Source of the DNA: Bradyrhizobium sp. 1(2017)
GTDB taxonomy: Bacteria; Pseudomonadota; Alphaproteobacteria; Rhizobiales; Xanthobacteraceae
Assembly (NCBI RefSeq): GCF_011602485.2
Contig: NZ_CP050022.2
Location: forward strand, 5,786,001 to 5,850,000
DNA length: 64,000 nucleotides
Direction of reading: 5' to 3'
In this document: positions 33,011 to 42,485 of the stretch, piece after piece
Layout of the letters: each line of letters begins with the position of its first letter
Numbering within the stretch: the stretch's first letter is position 1
The notes under the pieces: model-generated
Database searches by the model: none
What the model was told of the DNA's origin: nothing
The model's input: only the letters and a program-made list of their open reading frames with translations
Program-made: the position numbers and the translations under genes

Positions 33011-33979
33011 CTAATGCTCGTCCGCGCTCGCCGCGCTCTGTTGCGCCTTGTGGATCGAAGACGGCACCACGCCGAAATATTTCCGGAACACGCGGCTGAA
33101 ATGCGATGAGCTAGAGAAGCCCCAGGAAAACGCGACGTCGGTGATGGTCTTGCCGGCGTGAGCCTCGAGCTCCTGACGACAGTTCTGCAGACGCGCCTGC
33201 CAGATGTAGTCGCTCACCGTGGTGCCGCGCTCCGAGAACAGCATGTGCAGATAGCGCTTGGAGCAGCCGAGCTCGGCCGATATCTGGTCGATGCACAGGT
33301 CCGGATCGCGAAGGTGCTCGCGGATGAAGAACTGCGCGCGCACATACATCGCCTCGGGCCCGACACGATCGAACATCGTATCGGCCTCGCGCAGCGGCAG
33401 CAGCAGCAGGTCGATCAGCGAATCGGCAACGCCGACCGCGCTGTTCGCCGACAGCTTTGCCGCCTCGTCGAAGGTCGCGTGGACGAAATCATGGGCGATC
33501 CGCCCCGTCCCGGTCTTCGCCGACAATTTGCACGCAGGCATCCGCTGCGACGGAAATCCGCGGTCGCGCAGCAGCGCCTTGGGCACGATCACGACGTCAT
33601 GGCGCGTGAAGGCGGGGCTGATGATCGAATGCGGGCACGAGACGTCATAGGCGATGATGTCGCCAGGATTGATTTCGATGTGGCGGCCTTCCTGCTCGAA
33701 ATACGACACGCCATAGGTCTGGAAGTGGATCTTGATGTAGGGGTGTTCATTGCTCTTCGCCCGCGCCAGCGTGTGAGCGATGCGATGCTGGCTCACCTCG
33801 ATCTGGCAGAGCTTCAGGCGCGAGACCGTGGTGTAGTCGATACGGCCCTCGAGCGAGGACGCCTCCAGCGGATCGACGTCGAAATACCCGCACAGGCTCG
33901 TCAGCCCGTCGATCCAACTCTGGATCTGCCGCTTCGGCGTCATTCCGGTGGTCGAGAGCGTGTGAATTGTGTCGGACAT
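33011..33979 (-). CDS. AraC-family regulator divergent from xoxF
   Basis: A 322-residue regulator. An AraC-binding-like sensor domain (about residues 30-200: YIKIHFQTYGVSYFEQEGRHIEINPGDIIAYDV) is followed by a C-terminal pair of helix-turn-helices (LCIDQISAELGCSKRYLHMLFSERG and ITDVAFSWGFSSSSHFSRVFRKYFGV). It resembles the FeaR/ThnR type that senses aromatic or aldehyde compounds. It is transcribed away from xoxF across a 515 bp gap and is the obvious candidate local regulator. The inducer is unknown. Confidence 0.9.
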   Translation of the reverse strand: MSDTIHTLSTTGMTPKRQIQSWIDGLTSLCGYFDVDPLEASSLEGRIDYTTVSRLKLCQIEVSQHRIAHTLARAKSNEHPYIKIHFQTYGVSYFEQEGRHIEINPGDIIAYDVSCPHSIISPAFTRHDVVIVPKALLRDRGFPSQRMPACKLSAKTGTGRIAHDFVHATFDEAAKLSANSAVGVADSLIDLLLLPLREADTMFDRVGPEAMYVRAQFFIREHLRDPDLCIDQISAELGCSKRYLHMLFSERGTTVSDYIWQARLQNCRQELEAHAGKTITDVAFSWGFSSSSHFSRVFRKYFGVVPSSIHKAQQSAASADEH

Positions 33980-34494
33980 TAATCCAGCCGCTGGTTTGAT
34001 CCGGAAATTCGACGCGAATCGCGACCAGCGCTGCCGGAGCCCTCAGCCGTGATTGCGTGACGTTTACCTCGAATTTGAGCGGTCTGTTGCAACGCGCACC
34101 ATCGTTCCGTTGCCGCCCTTAAGGGTTAATCCTCCGCCTTAGTTGCACCGCCGTCAAGGGGAACCTGACCGTTGAAGACGGTCCAGAGGCAGCGCGGAAG
34201 CCGCTGAATTCGCTACCGCAAAATCAAAATCTTCGTATCCGTGCGCTGTCAAGCAAACCGGCTTCTCTCTTGGGCAAGTTTCCCGGTGACGAAGCGGTTA
34301 GGGATTGCGGGAGGAACAACAAGAACGGGCCGCTCCTGCACCGCGGACCCGTGGCTCTCATCAGGAGGAGGAAACAGGACAGCATCGTTTCTGGTCCCAA
34401 ACGTGACCGCCCTGCACGAGCAGACGCCGGACGAGAAGCCCGGTGATTGAACAATGCTTCGGAAATAATAAACGAGACCAACGGAGGAATAACT
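33980..34494. promoter_or_regulatory. Control region between the AraC gene and xoxF
   Basis: A 515 bp gap with no supported gene. Symmetric elements seen: GTTGCAAC near 34086, CCCTTAAGGG at 34116-34125, and GACCGT-tgaag-ACGGTC at 34167-34183. A GGAGGA directly precedes xoxF. Further GGGAGGA and AGGAGGAGGAAA runs at about 34310 and 34363 have no associated start codon. The symmetric elements are candidate regulator sites; the promoter is not located. Confidence 0.45.
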
Positions 34495-36300
34495 ATGCGC
34501 AAGGTGCTACTGGCGACCTATCTTGGCTCCGCGGCGGCTCTCGCCGTCGGCAGCGCTTCAGCCAATGACGAGCTGATCAAGATGTCGCAGAACCCGAAAG
34601 ACTGGGTGATGCCGGCGGGCGACTACGCCAATACCCGCTATTCCAAGCTGAACCAGATCACCGCTCAGAACGTAGGGAAGCTTCAAGTTGCCTGGACCTT
34701 CTCGACCGGCGTGCTGCGTGGCCACGAAGGCGGCCCGCTGATCATCGGCAACATGATGTACGTCCACACCCCGTTCCCGAACAAGGTCTACGCTCTTGAC
34801 CTTTCCAACGAGAACAAGATCGTCTGGAAGTACGAGCCGAAGCAGGACCCGAATGTCATCCCGGTGATGTGCTGCGATACCGTCAACCGCGGCCTGTCCT
34901 ACGGAGACGGCAAGATCATCCTGCATCAGGCCGATACCAACCTCGTCGCACTCGACGCCAAGACGGGCAAGGTGGCCTGGTCGGCGACCAACGGCAATCC
35001 CGCGAAGGGCGAGACCGGTACGTCCGCCGCGCTGGTCGTCAAGGACAAGGTCCTGGTCGGCATCTCCGGCGGTGAATTCGGCGTGCAGTGTCACGTCACC
35101 GCTTACGACCTCAAGAGCGGCAAGCAGGTCTGGCGCGCCTTTTCCGAGGGTCCGGATGACCAGATCAAGTTGGACCCGGTCAAGACGACGGCGCTCGGCA
35201 AGCCGGTCGGACCCGACTCCAGCTTGAAAACCTGGCAGGGCGATCAGTGGAAGATCGGCGGCGGCTGCACCTGGGGCTGGATCTCCTACGATCCCGCTCT
35301 GAACCTGGTCTATTACGGCTCGGGCAACCCCTCGACCTGGAATCCCAAGCAGCGTCCGGGTGACAACAAATGGTCGATGACCATTTTCGCACGCGACGCA
35401 GACTCGGGCATGGCCAAGTGGGTCTACCAGATGACGCCCCACGACGAATGGGATTATGACGGCGTCAACGAGATGATCCTCACGGATCAGCCGATCAATG
35501 GCCAGCCTCGCAAGCTGCTGACCCATTTCGACCGCAACGGTCTCGCCTACACCATGGATCGTGAGAGCGGCGAACTGCTGGTCGCCGAGAAGTACGATCC
35601 GAAGGTGAACTGGACCTCCGGCGTCGACATGGACAAGAACTCGCCGACCTATGGCCGTCCGAAGGTGCTCGACGCAGCTTCGACCGACAAGGCGGGCGAG
35701 GACGTCAACGTGAAGGGCATCTGCCCGGCCGCGCTCGGCACCAAGGACGAGCAGCCGGCAGCCTACTCGCCGGACACGCAGCTGTTCTACGTTCCGACCA
35801 ACCACGTCTGCATGGACTACGAGCCGTTCAAGGTGAGCTACACCGCGGGCCAGCCCTATGTGGGTGCGACGCTCTCGATGTATCCGCCCCAGGGTGAAAG
35901 CCATATGGGCAACTTCATCGCCTGGGACAACAAGACCGGCAAGATCGTCTGGTCGAACAAGGAGCAGTTCTCGGTCTGGTCGGGTGCGCTCGCAACCGCA
36001 GGCGGGGTGGTGTTCTACGGCACGCTCGAAGGCTACCTGAAGGCGGTCGATGCCAAGTCCGGCAAGGAGCTCTACAAGTTCAAGACTCCTTCGGGCATCA
36101 TCGGCAACGTCACCACCTATGAGAACAATGGCAAGCAGTACGTTGCCGTGCTCTCCGGCGTGGGTGGCTGGGCCGGCATCGGTCTGGCGGCAGGTCTGAC
36201 CGATCCGACCGCCGGTCTCGGCGCCGTCGGTGGCTACGCGGCCCTCAGCAACTACACGGCGCTCGGCGGTACGCTGACCGTGTTCGCGCTGCCGAACTAG
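34495..36300 (+). CDS. xoxF: Lanthanide-dependent methanol dehydrogenase XoxF
   Basis: A 601-residue periplasmic quinoprotein; the signal peptide is cleaved after Ala23 (SASA-NDEL). It oxidises methanol, and in XoxF enzymes often formaldehyde, using PQQ and a lanthanide. Vicinal Cys126-Cys127 ([10 protein letters not shown]), metal ligands Glu194 (GGEFG) and Asn278 (GSGNPS), catalytic Asp320 and the lanthanide-specific Asp322 ([10 protein letters not shown]) are all present. MxaF has Ala at the last site. Propeller motifs recur throughout, and length and sequence are typical of clade XoxF5. GGAGGA precedes the ATG. It heads the operon xoxF-xoxG-frmA-gfa, under a divergent AraC gene. Confidence 0.97.
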   Translation: MRKVLLATYLGSAAALAVGSASANDELIKMSQNPKDWVMPAGDYANTRYSKLNQITAQNVGKLQVAWTFSTGVLRGHEGGPLIIGNMMYVHTPFPNKVYALDLSNENKIVWKYEPKQDPNVIPVMCCDTVNRGLSYGDGKIILHQADTNLVALDAKTGKVAWSATNGNPAKGETGTSAALVVKDKVLVGISGGEFGVQCHVTAYDLKSGKQVWRAFSEGPDDQIKLDPVKTTALGKPVGPDSSLKTWQGDQWKIGGGCTWGWISYDPALNLVYYGSGNPSTWNPKQRPGDNKWSMTIFARDADSGMAKWVYQMTPHDEWDYDGVNEMILTDQPINGQPRKLLTHFDRNGLAYTMDRESGELLVAEKYDPKVNWTSGVDMDKNSPTYGRPKVLDAASTDKAGEDVNVKGICPAALGTKDEQPAAYSPDTQLFYVPTNHVCMDYEPFKVSYTAGQPYVGATLSMYPPQGESHMGNFIAWDNKTGKIVWSNKEQFSVWSGALATAGGVVFYGTLEGYLKAVDAKSGKELYKFKTPSGIIGNVTTYENNGKQYVAVLSGVGGWAGIGLAAGLTDPTAGLGAVGGYAALSNYTALGGTLTVFALPN

Positions 36301-36318
36301 GCCTCGCTCAGCATCGCT

Positions 36319-36347
36319 CCGGCGCGTGGATCAACTCCACGCGCCGG
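36319..36347 (+). terminator. Intercistronic hairpin between xoxF and xoxG
   Basis: CCGGCGCGTGGA and TCCACGCGCCGG form a perfect 12-base stem with loop TCAAC, 18 bases after the xoxF stop codon. With no T-tract, it more likely protects the xoxF 3' end or attenuates transcription than fully terminates it. Confidence 0.75.
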
Positions 36348-36382
36348 CTCGTCTCCCCCGGGCTCCTTCGAGGAAAACTCTC

Positions 36383-36904
36383 TTGCGTAAAATCTGCTCT
36401 GTCATAGCCACGATGATCTTTCTTGCGTCCGGAGGAAATGCGATCGCGGACGGTCCAGGCGACCCGACCGCCGTGAAGAAGGAAGACGACGGCAAGTGGC
36501 TCGATAAGGAAGGAAACCCCACCTACAAGATTTCGGCTGACGGCACCGTGGACTGGTTCACTTATTCCGGATACCGCCGCTATCACTCGGACTGCCACGT
36601 GTGCCACGGCCCCGATGGCATGGGATCGACCTACGCACCGGCGTTGAAGGATTCCATCAAGTCGATGAGCTATGGCGACTTCATCGGCGTGATCGCCTCC
36701 GGTCGCAAGAACGTTTCGACCGCGCAGGAGAACGTCATGCCGGCCTTCGGCGACAACCCGAACGTTGCCTGCTACATGGACGATCTCTACGTCTATCTGC
36801 GCGCCCGTTCCGACGAAGCCTGGGGCCGGCAGCGTCCCGCGAAAAAGGAAGAGAAGACACCTGCCTACACCAAGGCCGAAGACGCCTGCATGGGCAATAA
36901 ATGA
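36383..36904 (+). CDS. xoxG: XoxG cytochrome c, electron acceptor of XoxF
   Basis: A 173-residue exported cytochrome c_L type. Haem is bound at Cys71-His-Val-Cys74-His75, and Met119 (NVMPAFGD) is the likely axial ligand; a second cysteine pair (VACYM, DACMG) could form a disulfide. The TTG at 36383 has GAGGAAA upstream and directly starts the signal peptide (RKICSVIATMIFLASGGNAIA); an ATG at 36326 lies in the hairpin and is unlikely. The rare start plus the hairpin should keep XoxG below XoxF. Confidence 0.92.
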   Translation: MRKICSVIATMIFLASGGNAIADGPGDPTAVKKEDDGKWLDKEGNPTYKISADGTVDWFTYSGYRRYHSDCHVCHGPDGMGSTYAPALKDSIKSMSYGDFIGVIASGRKNVSTAQENVMPAFGDNPNVACYMDDLYVYLRARSDEAWGRQRPAKKEEKTPAYTKAEDACMGNK

Positions 36905-36964
36905 ACGTTGCCAGGATTGCCGCGACGACATCCTGGCATCCTACGAGGATTTGAGGAGTTACCG

Positions 36965-38074
36965 ATGAAGACACGTGCCGCCGTCGCTTTCGAAGCCAAG
37001 AAGCCGCTCGAGATTGTCGAGGTCGATCTGGAAGGACCGAAGGCTGGCGAAGTCCTGGTCGAGATCAAGGCCACGGGCATCTGCCATACCGACGCATATA
37101 CGCTCGACGGCTTCGACAGCGAAGGAATCTTCCCATCGATCCTGGGCCATGAAGGCGCCGGCATCATCCGCGAGATCGGCCCCGGCGTGACGTCGGTGAA
37201 GCCGGGCGACCACGTCATCCCGCTCTACACGCCGGAATGCCGGCAATGCAAAAGCTGCCTCAGCCAGAAGACCAATCTCTGCACCGCGATCCGCGCGACG
37301 CAGGGCAAGGGCGTGATGCCTGATGGCACAAGCCGCTTCTCCTACAAGGGCAAGCCGATCTACCACTATATGGGCTGCTCGACCTTCTCGAACTTCACTG
37401 TTCTCCCTGAGATCGCCGTCGCCAAGATCCGCGAGGACGCGCCGTTCGACAAGAGCTGCTACATCGGCTGCGGCGTGACCACCGGCGTCGGCGCCGTCGT
37501 CAACACGGCGAAGGTCGAGCCGGGCTCCAACGTGGTCGTGTTCGGCCTCGGCGGCATCGGCCTCAACGTGATCCAGGGCGCCAAGATGGCGGGCGCCGAC
37601 AAGATCATCGGCGTCGACATCAACGATTCCAAGGAAGACTGGGGCAAGCGGTTCGGCATGACCCACTTCGTCAACCCGAAGAAGGTCACCGGCGACATCG
37701 TCCAGCACCTCGTCGGCCTCACCGACGGCGGCGCCGACTACACTTTCGACTGCACCGGCAACACCACGGTGATGCGCCAGGCGCTGGAAGCCTGCCATCG
37801 CGGCTGGGGTACCTCGATCATCATCGGCGTCGCCGAGGCCGGCAAGGAGATCGCCACACGCCCGTTCCAGCTCGTCACCGGGCGCAACTGGCGCGGCACC
37901 GCTTTCGGCGGTGCGCGCGGCCGTACCGACGTGCCGAAGATCGTCGACTGGTACATGAACGGAAAGATCGAGATCGATCCGATGATCACCCACGTGCTCA
38001 AGCTCGATGAGATCAACAAGGGGTTTGACCTCATGCATGAGGGCAAATCCATCCGTTCCGTCGTCGTGTTCTAG
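36965..38074 (+). CDS. frmA: Glutathione-dependent formaldehyde dehydrogenase (class III ADH)
   Basis: A 369-residue cytoplasmic zinc dehydrogenase, also called AdhC or FlhA in methylotroph literature. It oxidises S-hydroxymethylglutathione to S-formylglutathione with NAD+. Catalytic zinc ligands Cys40 and His62 ([14 protein letters not shown]), structural zinc cysteines 92, 95, 98 and 106 ([16 protein letters not shown]) and the Rossmann motif [13 protein letters not shown] are visible. GGAG precedes the ATG. It sits between xoxG and gfa, so formaldehyde made in the periplasm can be processed by the same transcript's products; FghA at 10194 finishes the path. Confidence 0.96.
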   Translation: MKTRAAVAFEAKKPLEIVEVDLEGPKAGEVLVEIKATGICHTDAYTLDGFDSEGIFPSILGHEGAGIIREIGPGVTSVKPGDHVIPLYTPECRQCKSCLSQKTNLCTAIRATQGKGVMPDGTSRFSYKGKPIYHYMGCSTFSNFTVLPEIAVAKIREDAPFDKSCYIGCGVTTGVGAVVNTAKVEPGSNVVVFGLGGIGLNVIQGAKMAGADKIIGVDINDSKEDWGKRFGMTHFVNPKKVTGDIVQHLVGLTDGGADYTFDCTGNTTVMRQALEACHRGWGTSIIIGVAEAGKEIATRPFQLVTGRNWRGTAFGGARGRTDVPKIVDWYMNGKIEIDPMITHVLKLDEINKGFDLMHEGKSIRSVVVF

Positions 38075-38106
38075 GTCTCAGACATCACACCAAGGAGGAT
38101 CGACCC

Positions 38107-38670
38107 ATGACTGTTGCACTCCATCCATCGATCGACAACGGCCTCAAACAGGGCAGCGGCAGCTTTGCCGGCGGAACGCTGGTCTGCAAATGCAAGGATC
38201 ATCCGGTCAAGGTCGGCATCAAGGGCGACGTCGCGCACAACCACGCCTGCGGCTGCACCAAGTGCTGGAAGCCGCAAGGAGCGACCTTCTCGGTCGTCGC
38301 CGTGGTACCCCGCCAGAACGTCAGCGTGCTTGAGAACGGCGACAAGCTTGAGATCGTCGATTCGTCGGCGGTGATCCAACGCTATGCCTGCAAGGCCTGC
38401 GGCACCCACATGTACGGCCGCATCGAGAACAAGGGCCATCCGTTCTACGGCCTCGACTTCATCCATCCCGAGCTGTTCCAGGAGCAAGGCTCGCAGGCGC
38501 CGCAATTCGCCGCCTTCGTTTCCTCGGTGATCGAATCGGGCGTGAAGCCGGAGCAGATGGCGGGCATCCGTTCGCGGCTGAAGGAGATCGGGCTGGAGCC
38601 CTATGACTGCTTGTCGCCGGCGCTGATGGACGCGATTGCGACCCACGTCGCGAAAGCCAAAGCCGCCTAA
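38107..38670 (+). CDS. gfa: S-(hydroxymethyl)glutathione synthase
   Basis: A 187-residue Gfa-family protein thought to speed the condensation of formaldehyde with glutathione. Zinc-binding cysteines are in [20 protein letters not shown] and [13 protein letters not shown]. The segment [15 protein letters not shown] is typical of the family's full-length formaldehyde-activating members. GGAGG precedes the ATG, 32 bases after frmA. It is the last gene of the xoxF operon and is followed by a strong hairpin. Confidence 0.95.
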   Translation: MTVALHPSIDNGLKQGSGSFAGGTLVCKCKDHPVKVGIKGDVAHNHACGCTKCWKPQGATFSVVAVVPRQNVSVLENGDKLEIVDSSAVIQRYACKACGTHMYGRIENKGHPFYGLDFIHPELFQEQGSQAPQFAAFVSSVIESGVKPEQMAGIRSRLKEIGLEPYDCLSPALMDAIATHVAKAKAA

Positions 38671-38711
38671 GGCCGCCTGGGCGGGGCCGTCGCGCCCTCG
38701 CCAAACCCGAT

Positions 38712-38745
38712 CGGCTCGCTGGCGCCCACCACCGCCAGCGAGCCG
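38712..38745 (+). terminator. Perfect 13-base hairpin after gfa
   Basis: CGGCTCGCTGGCG and CGCCAGCGAGCCG pair perfectly around an eight-base loop, 42 bases after the gfa stop codon. No T-tract; probably an operon-end stabiliser or a Rho-assisted terminator. Confidence 0.7.
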
Positions 38746-38918
38746 GACCGGTCCCCCTGTCCCGGGACCATTGCGGCGATGCCGCCACGTCTGCACCACG
38801 CGTACATGAGGGCCATCAGCTCCTCAGTCCTGGTCTCTGAATGACTGCGCAGGACCGCCCGCCTCCTGCTTGAAGCTCGCGGTGCTTGCGTTTCTCCCTC
38901 CCTCGACTGAGGCATCCT

Positions 38919-38958
38919 GCTTCGTCCGTGCAGTGATCCTGGCGGACGAAGCCTTTTT
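38919..38958 (+). terminator. Intrinsic terminator downstream of the xoxF operon
   Basis: GCTTCGTCCG pairs with CGGACGAAGC over ten bases, followed by C and TTTTT. It has the form of a Rho-independent terminator and is the last such signal before the molybdenum hydroxylase genes. Confidence 0.75.
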
Positions 38959-39300
38959 GTTGGTTGGACCGCTTCGCAAGCTCGCGGCAGGAAGCTGCGC
39001 CCTGCTTTTGACAAACCATCGATGCAATCTTTTCCCGGTGAACACTCGGCTGTGAATGCCGGGCCGGAGCGATCTCTGCTACGATCGCGCCGTCACGATG
39101 CCGCGCGAAGTTCAATCAATTAAGAACAAGAACGGGGGAGGTATCGAGCACATCCAGACATCGCCATTGGCTTCCTGCCCCCTTTCGGGATTTGCCCGCG
39201 TGGGACGACGGCGGAATGCGGCGAGACGACGCACGAACCGTCGCCGACCGGCGTCGGCGCAATTTCAATTTGGCATGCTTATGAAGAGCGAGGGACGATC

Positions 39301-39753
39301 ATGATCAAGGTGAAGATCAACGGCCAGGAACAGAGCTGGGACGGCGACCCGGACCTCCCGCTACTTTGGTTTCTGCGTGACGAGGCCGGGCTGACCGGCA
39401 CTAAATATGGCTGCGGCCAGGCCCTGTGCGGCGCATGCACCGTTATCGTCGACAAGCAGGCCGTGCGCGCCTGCATCACGTCGATCAACGATGTCGCCGG
39501 CCGCGAGGTCACCACGATCGAAGGACTGCATCCGACCGGCGATCATCCGGTGCAGAAGGCCTGGCGGCAGGTCAACGTGCCGCAATGCGGCTTCTGCCAG
39601 GCCGGCCAGATCATGCAGGCTGCAGCCCTCCTGATGGACAACCCGAAACCGTCGCACGACCAGATTCGCGAAGGGATGGCCGGCAACATCTGCCGCTGCG
39701 GCTGCTACCAGCGCATCGAGAACGCCGTCCATCTCGCATCGACGGGAGTGTGA
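39301..39753 (+). CDS. 2Fe-2S subunit of IorA-type molybdenum hydroxylase
   Basis: A 150-residue protein with two 2Fe-2S domains. The plant-ferredoxin-like N-terminal cluster uses [11 protein letters not shown] plus a later Cys, and the C-terminal cluster uses CGFCQAGQ and CRCGC. It resembles IorA, the small subunit of isoquinoline 1-oxidoreductase, and the small subunits of exported aldehyde oxidases. It has no signal peptide, so it would be carried across the membrane folded with its Tat-signal partner. One base separates it from the large-subunit gene. Confidence 0.93.
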   Translation: MIKVKINGQEQSWDGDPDLPLLWFLRDEAGLTGTKYGCGQALCGACTVIVDKQAVRACITSINDVAGREVTTIEGLHPTGDHPVQKAWRQVNVPQCGFCQAGQIMQAAALLMDNPKPSHDQIREGMAGNICRCGCYQRIENAVHLASTGV

Positions 39754-39754
39754 C

Positions 39755-42067
39755 ATGAATTTCATCGACAATCCCAGCAAGCTTCGCGGCTTCGAAAAGA
39801 ACATCAGGGTGGAGAAGGTCTCGCGCCGCAGCATCCTGAAAGGCCTCGGCGTCACCGGCGGCTTCGTGCTCGCCGCGCCGGTGATGTCACGCCAGGCATT
39901 CGCCTATGAAACCGGTGCGGGAAAGATGCCGCATGGCGTCGTGGTCGATCCGCGCGTGTTCGTCTCGGTCGCCCTGGACGGCATCGTCACTATCGTCGGG
40001 CACCGTTCGGAAATGGGCACCGGCGTGCGCACCAGCCTGCCGTTGATCGTGGCCGAGGAGATGGAAGCCGACTGGTCCAGGGTCAAGGTTCAGCAGGCCC
40101 ATGGCGACGAGGTCAAGTTCGGCAACCAGGACACTGACGGCTCGCGCAGCACGCGGCACTATCTGATCCCGATGCGGCAGATCGGCGCCTCCGCACGGAC
40201 CATGCTGGAACAGGCCGCGGCAAAGCGCTGGGGCGTACCGGCCACCGAGGTCAAGGCGGTCAACCATGAGGTCGTCCACAGCGCCAGCGGGCGGAAGCTC
40301 GGCTTTGGCGAACTCGCTGCCGACGCCGCCAAGGAATCGGTGCCCAGCATCGAAGGCCTCAAGCTGAAGGACCCCAAGAACTTCCGCTATCTCGGCAAGG
40401 GCCAGGTCGGCATCGTCGATCTCCACGACATCACCACCGGCAAGGCGCATTACGGCGCCGACGTGCGGCTGCCCGGCATGAAATATGCCGTGATCGCCCG
40501 CCCGCCGGTGACCGGCGGCAAATTGGTCAAGTTCGAGCCCGAGGCAGCGCTGAAAGTGCCCGGCGTCGAGAAGGTGATGCAGGTGCGCGGCTGGCCGTGG
40601 CCGTCCAAGTTCCAGCCGCTCGGCGGCGTTGCTGTGATCGCGCGCAACACCGGCGCGGCGATCAAGGGCCGTGACGCGCTGAAGCTGACCTGGGACGACG
40701 GTCCCAACGGCAAATACGACTCCGTCGCCTATCGCAAGGAGCTCGAAGAGGCCTCGCGCAAGCCCGGCCTCGTCCTGCGCAAGGAGGGCGATGCGGACGC
40801 CGCCTTGAAGAGCGCCGACAAGGTCATTGTCGGCGAGTACTACGTTCCCCATCTCGCCCATGTTGCCATGGAGACGCCGGTGGCGGTCGCCGACGTCAAG
40901 GGCGACAAGGCGGAGATCTGGGCGCCGGTGCAAAGCCCCGGCGGCACCCGCGAGGACGTCGCCAAGACGCTCGGCATTCCCGAGGCCAACGTCACGGTCA
41001 ACGTCACGCTGCTCGGCGGCGGATTCGGGCGCAAGTCGAAATGCGACTTTGCGCTCGAGGCCGCGCTGCTCTCGAAAGAGCTCGGCGCACCGGTGAAGGT
41101 GCAGTGGACGCGCGAGGACGACATCCATAACGGCTTCCTGCACACCGTCTCGGTCGAGCGGATCGAGGCCGGCCTCGACAAGAGCGGCAAGGTGGTCGCC
41201 TGGCGCCATCGCAGCGTGGCCCCCAGCATCGCCTCGACGTTCGCCGCCGGGACCGTACACCAGGCTCCGTTCGAGATCGGCATGGGCCTCGTCGACATGC
41301 CGTTCGAGATCGCCAACATCTCGTGTGAGAACCCGGAAGCCGCGGCGTTCACCCGCATCGGCTGGTTCCGCTCGGTCTCGAACATCCCGCGCGCCTTCGC
41401 GGTGCAATCGATGGTCGGCGAGATCGCGCAAGCGACCGGCCGCGACCAGAAGGAGACGCTGCTCGCGCTGATCGGAAGCCCGCGCATCGTCAAGCCGGAG
41501 GTGAAAGACCTCTGGAACTACGGCGAGCCCCAGGACAGCTACCCGATCGACACCGCGCGCTTGCGCAAGGTGGTCGAACTGGTCGCCGAGAAGGGTGAGT
41601 GGGGACGCAAGGTGCCAAAGGGCCACGGCCTTGGCATCGCAGTACACCGCAGCTTCGTCAGCTACATCGCGACCATCGTCGAAGTCGCAATCGACGACAA
41701 GGGCAAGCTGATGGTGCCGAGAGTCGATACGGCGATCGATTGCGGCACCTATGTCAACCCCGAGCGCATCGCCTCGCAGATCGAGGGCGCCGCGATCATG
41801 GGGCTCAGTCTCGCCAAATACGGCGAGATCACCTTCAAGGACGGCAAGGTCGAGCAGAAGAACTTCGACGACTTCCAGGTTGTCAGGATGGATGAATCTC
41901 CTGTTGTGACCAACGTCTACATCGTGCCGCCCGCATCAGATACCCCGCCGAGCGGCGTCGGCGAGCCCGGCGTTCCGCCGTTCGCGCCGGCGCTGATCAA
42001 TGCGATCTTCGCGGCGACGGGAAAACGTATCCGCTCGCTTCCGATCGGAAAGCAATTGGAGGCCTAG
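39755..42067 (+). CDS. Molybdopterin subunit of exported aldehyde/N-heterocycle oxidase (IorB type)
   Basis: A 770-residue large subunit of the xanthine oxidase family. A Tat signal, [20 protein letters not shown], lies at about residues 25-50. Molybdopterin-binding stretches [15 protein letters not shown] and [12 protein letters not shown] are present, and [14 protein letters not shown] near the C-terminus carries the catalytic Glu. Exported enzymes of this class usually pass electrons to a cytochrome c, but none is encoded here. Lying just after the methanol operon, it could oxidise aldehydes in the periplasm; an N-heterocycle is the alternative substrate. Confidence 0.92.
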   Translation: MNFIDNPSKLRGFEKNIRVEKVSRRSILKGLGVTGGFVLAAPVMSRQAFAYETGAGKMPHGVVVDPRVFVSVALDGIVTIVGHRSEMGTGVRTSLPLIVAEEMEADWSRVKVQQAHGDEVKFGNQDTDGSRSTRHYLIPMRQIGASARTMLEQAAAKRWGVPATEVKAVNHEVVHSASGRKLGFGELAADAAKESVPSIEGLKLKDPKNFRYLGKGQVGIVDLHDITTGKAHYGADVRLPGMKYAVIARPPVTGGKLVKFEPEAALKVPGVEKVMQVRGWPWPSKFQPLGGVAVIARNTGAAIKGRDALKLTWDDGPNGKYDSVAYRKELEEASRKPGLVLRKEGDADAALKSADKVIVGEYYVPHLAHVAMETPVAVADVKGDKAEIWAPVQSPGGTREDVAKTLGIPEANVTVNVTLLGGGFGRKSKCDFALEAALLSKELGAPVKVQWTREDDIHNGFLHTVSVERIEAGLDKSGKVVAWRHRSVAPSIASTFAAGTVHQAPFEIGMGLVDMPFEIANISCENPEAAAFTRIGWFRSVSNIPRAFAVQSMVGEIAQATGRDQKETLLALIGSPRIVKPEVKDLWNYGEPQDSYPIDTARLRKVVELVAEKGEWGRKVPKGHGLGIAVHRSFVSYIATIVEVAIDDKGKLMVPRVDTAIDCGTYVNPERIASQIEGAAIMGLSLAKYGEITFKDGKVEQKNFDDFQVVRMDESPVVTNVYIVPPASDTPPSGVGEPGVPPFAPALINAIFAATGKRIRSLPIGKQLEA

Positions 42068-42120
42068 ACGGAACCCAAGCGGCCTCGCGCCGTTTCCATC
42101 GATCTGACAGGAGCAGATCG

Positions 42121-42378
42121 ATGATCAACATCTCAAAGGCGCTCGCAGTCTCGCTGTCGGGCGCCTTTCTATTGACGGCCTCGGGCGCCTTCGCCCAAGG
42201 CAATACCGCCCCGCCGACCACGGCCACGCGCCCCACCGCGCCCGACCAGAACTCGCTGCCCAACGCCAATGCCGCGCCTCCTTCGACCAATCAGACGACG
42301 GGGCAGCACAATCCGGATCCGAAGATCCGCGAGATGAACCAGAAGGAAAAGGACAAGGTCGACAGGCACGGCAAGTAG
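42121..42378 (+). CDS. Small exported low-complexity protein
   Basis: An 85-residue protein with signal peptide MINISKALAVSLSGAFLLTASGAFA and a mature part rich in Asn, Pro, Thr and Ala (NTAPPTTATRPTAPDQNSLPN..), ending in a charged PKIREMNQKEKDKVDRHGK. It appears disordered and periplasmic. AGGAG precedes the ATG. It lies 53 bases after the molybdenum hydroxylase and may be part of that operon. Function unknown. Confidence 0.7.
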   Translation: MINISKALAVSLSGAFLLTASGAFAQGNTAPPTTATRPTAPDQNSLPNANAAPPSTNQTTGQHNPDPKIREMNQKEKDKVDRHGK

Positions 42379-42412
42379 GCGCGACGGCCAGCATAGCAAG
42401 GCATACGCAAGA

Positions 42413-42440
42413 ATGCGGCGGACGTAACCGTCCGCCGCAT
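42413..42440. terminator. Hairpin between convergent genes
   Basis: ATGCGGCGGACG and CGTCCGCCGCAT form a perfect 12-base stem with loop TAAC, between the plus-strand stop at 42378 and the minus-strand stop at 42486. It can act on both strands; no T-tract. Confidence 0.75.
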
Positions 42441-42485
42441 CCGCCACCCCCCTGCTGCTCCGCCTCTTTCGATCCGCCCGCGGAG

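Larger units (their letters stand above)
38671..39300. other. Gene-poor gap after the xoxF operon
   Basis: A 630 bp gap. It holds the two hairpins listed separately and a seven-base dyad, CGCCGAC-N4-GTCGGCG, at 39242-39259, 42 bases upstream of the next gene. Open frames on both strands look non-coding. The right half presumably carries the promoter of the molybdenum hydroxylase genes. Confidence 0.45.

Noticed and set aside
34495..36300. Reading this gene as calcium-dependent mxaF
   Set aside because: Asp322 (DYD) replaces the MxaF alanine, and no mxaI small-subunit gene follows.
39887..41647. 586-codon open frame on the minus strand
   Set aside because: Antisense to the IorB-type subunit, whose motifs are unambiguous.
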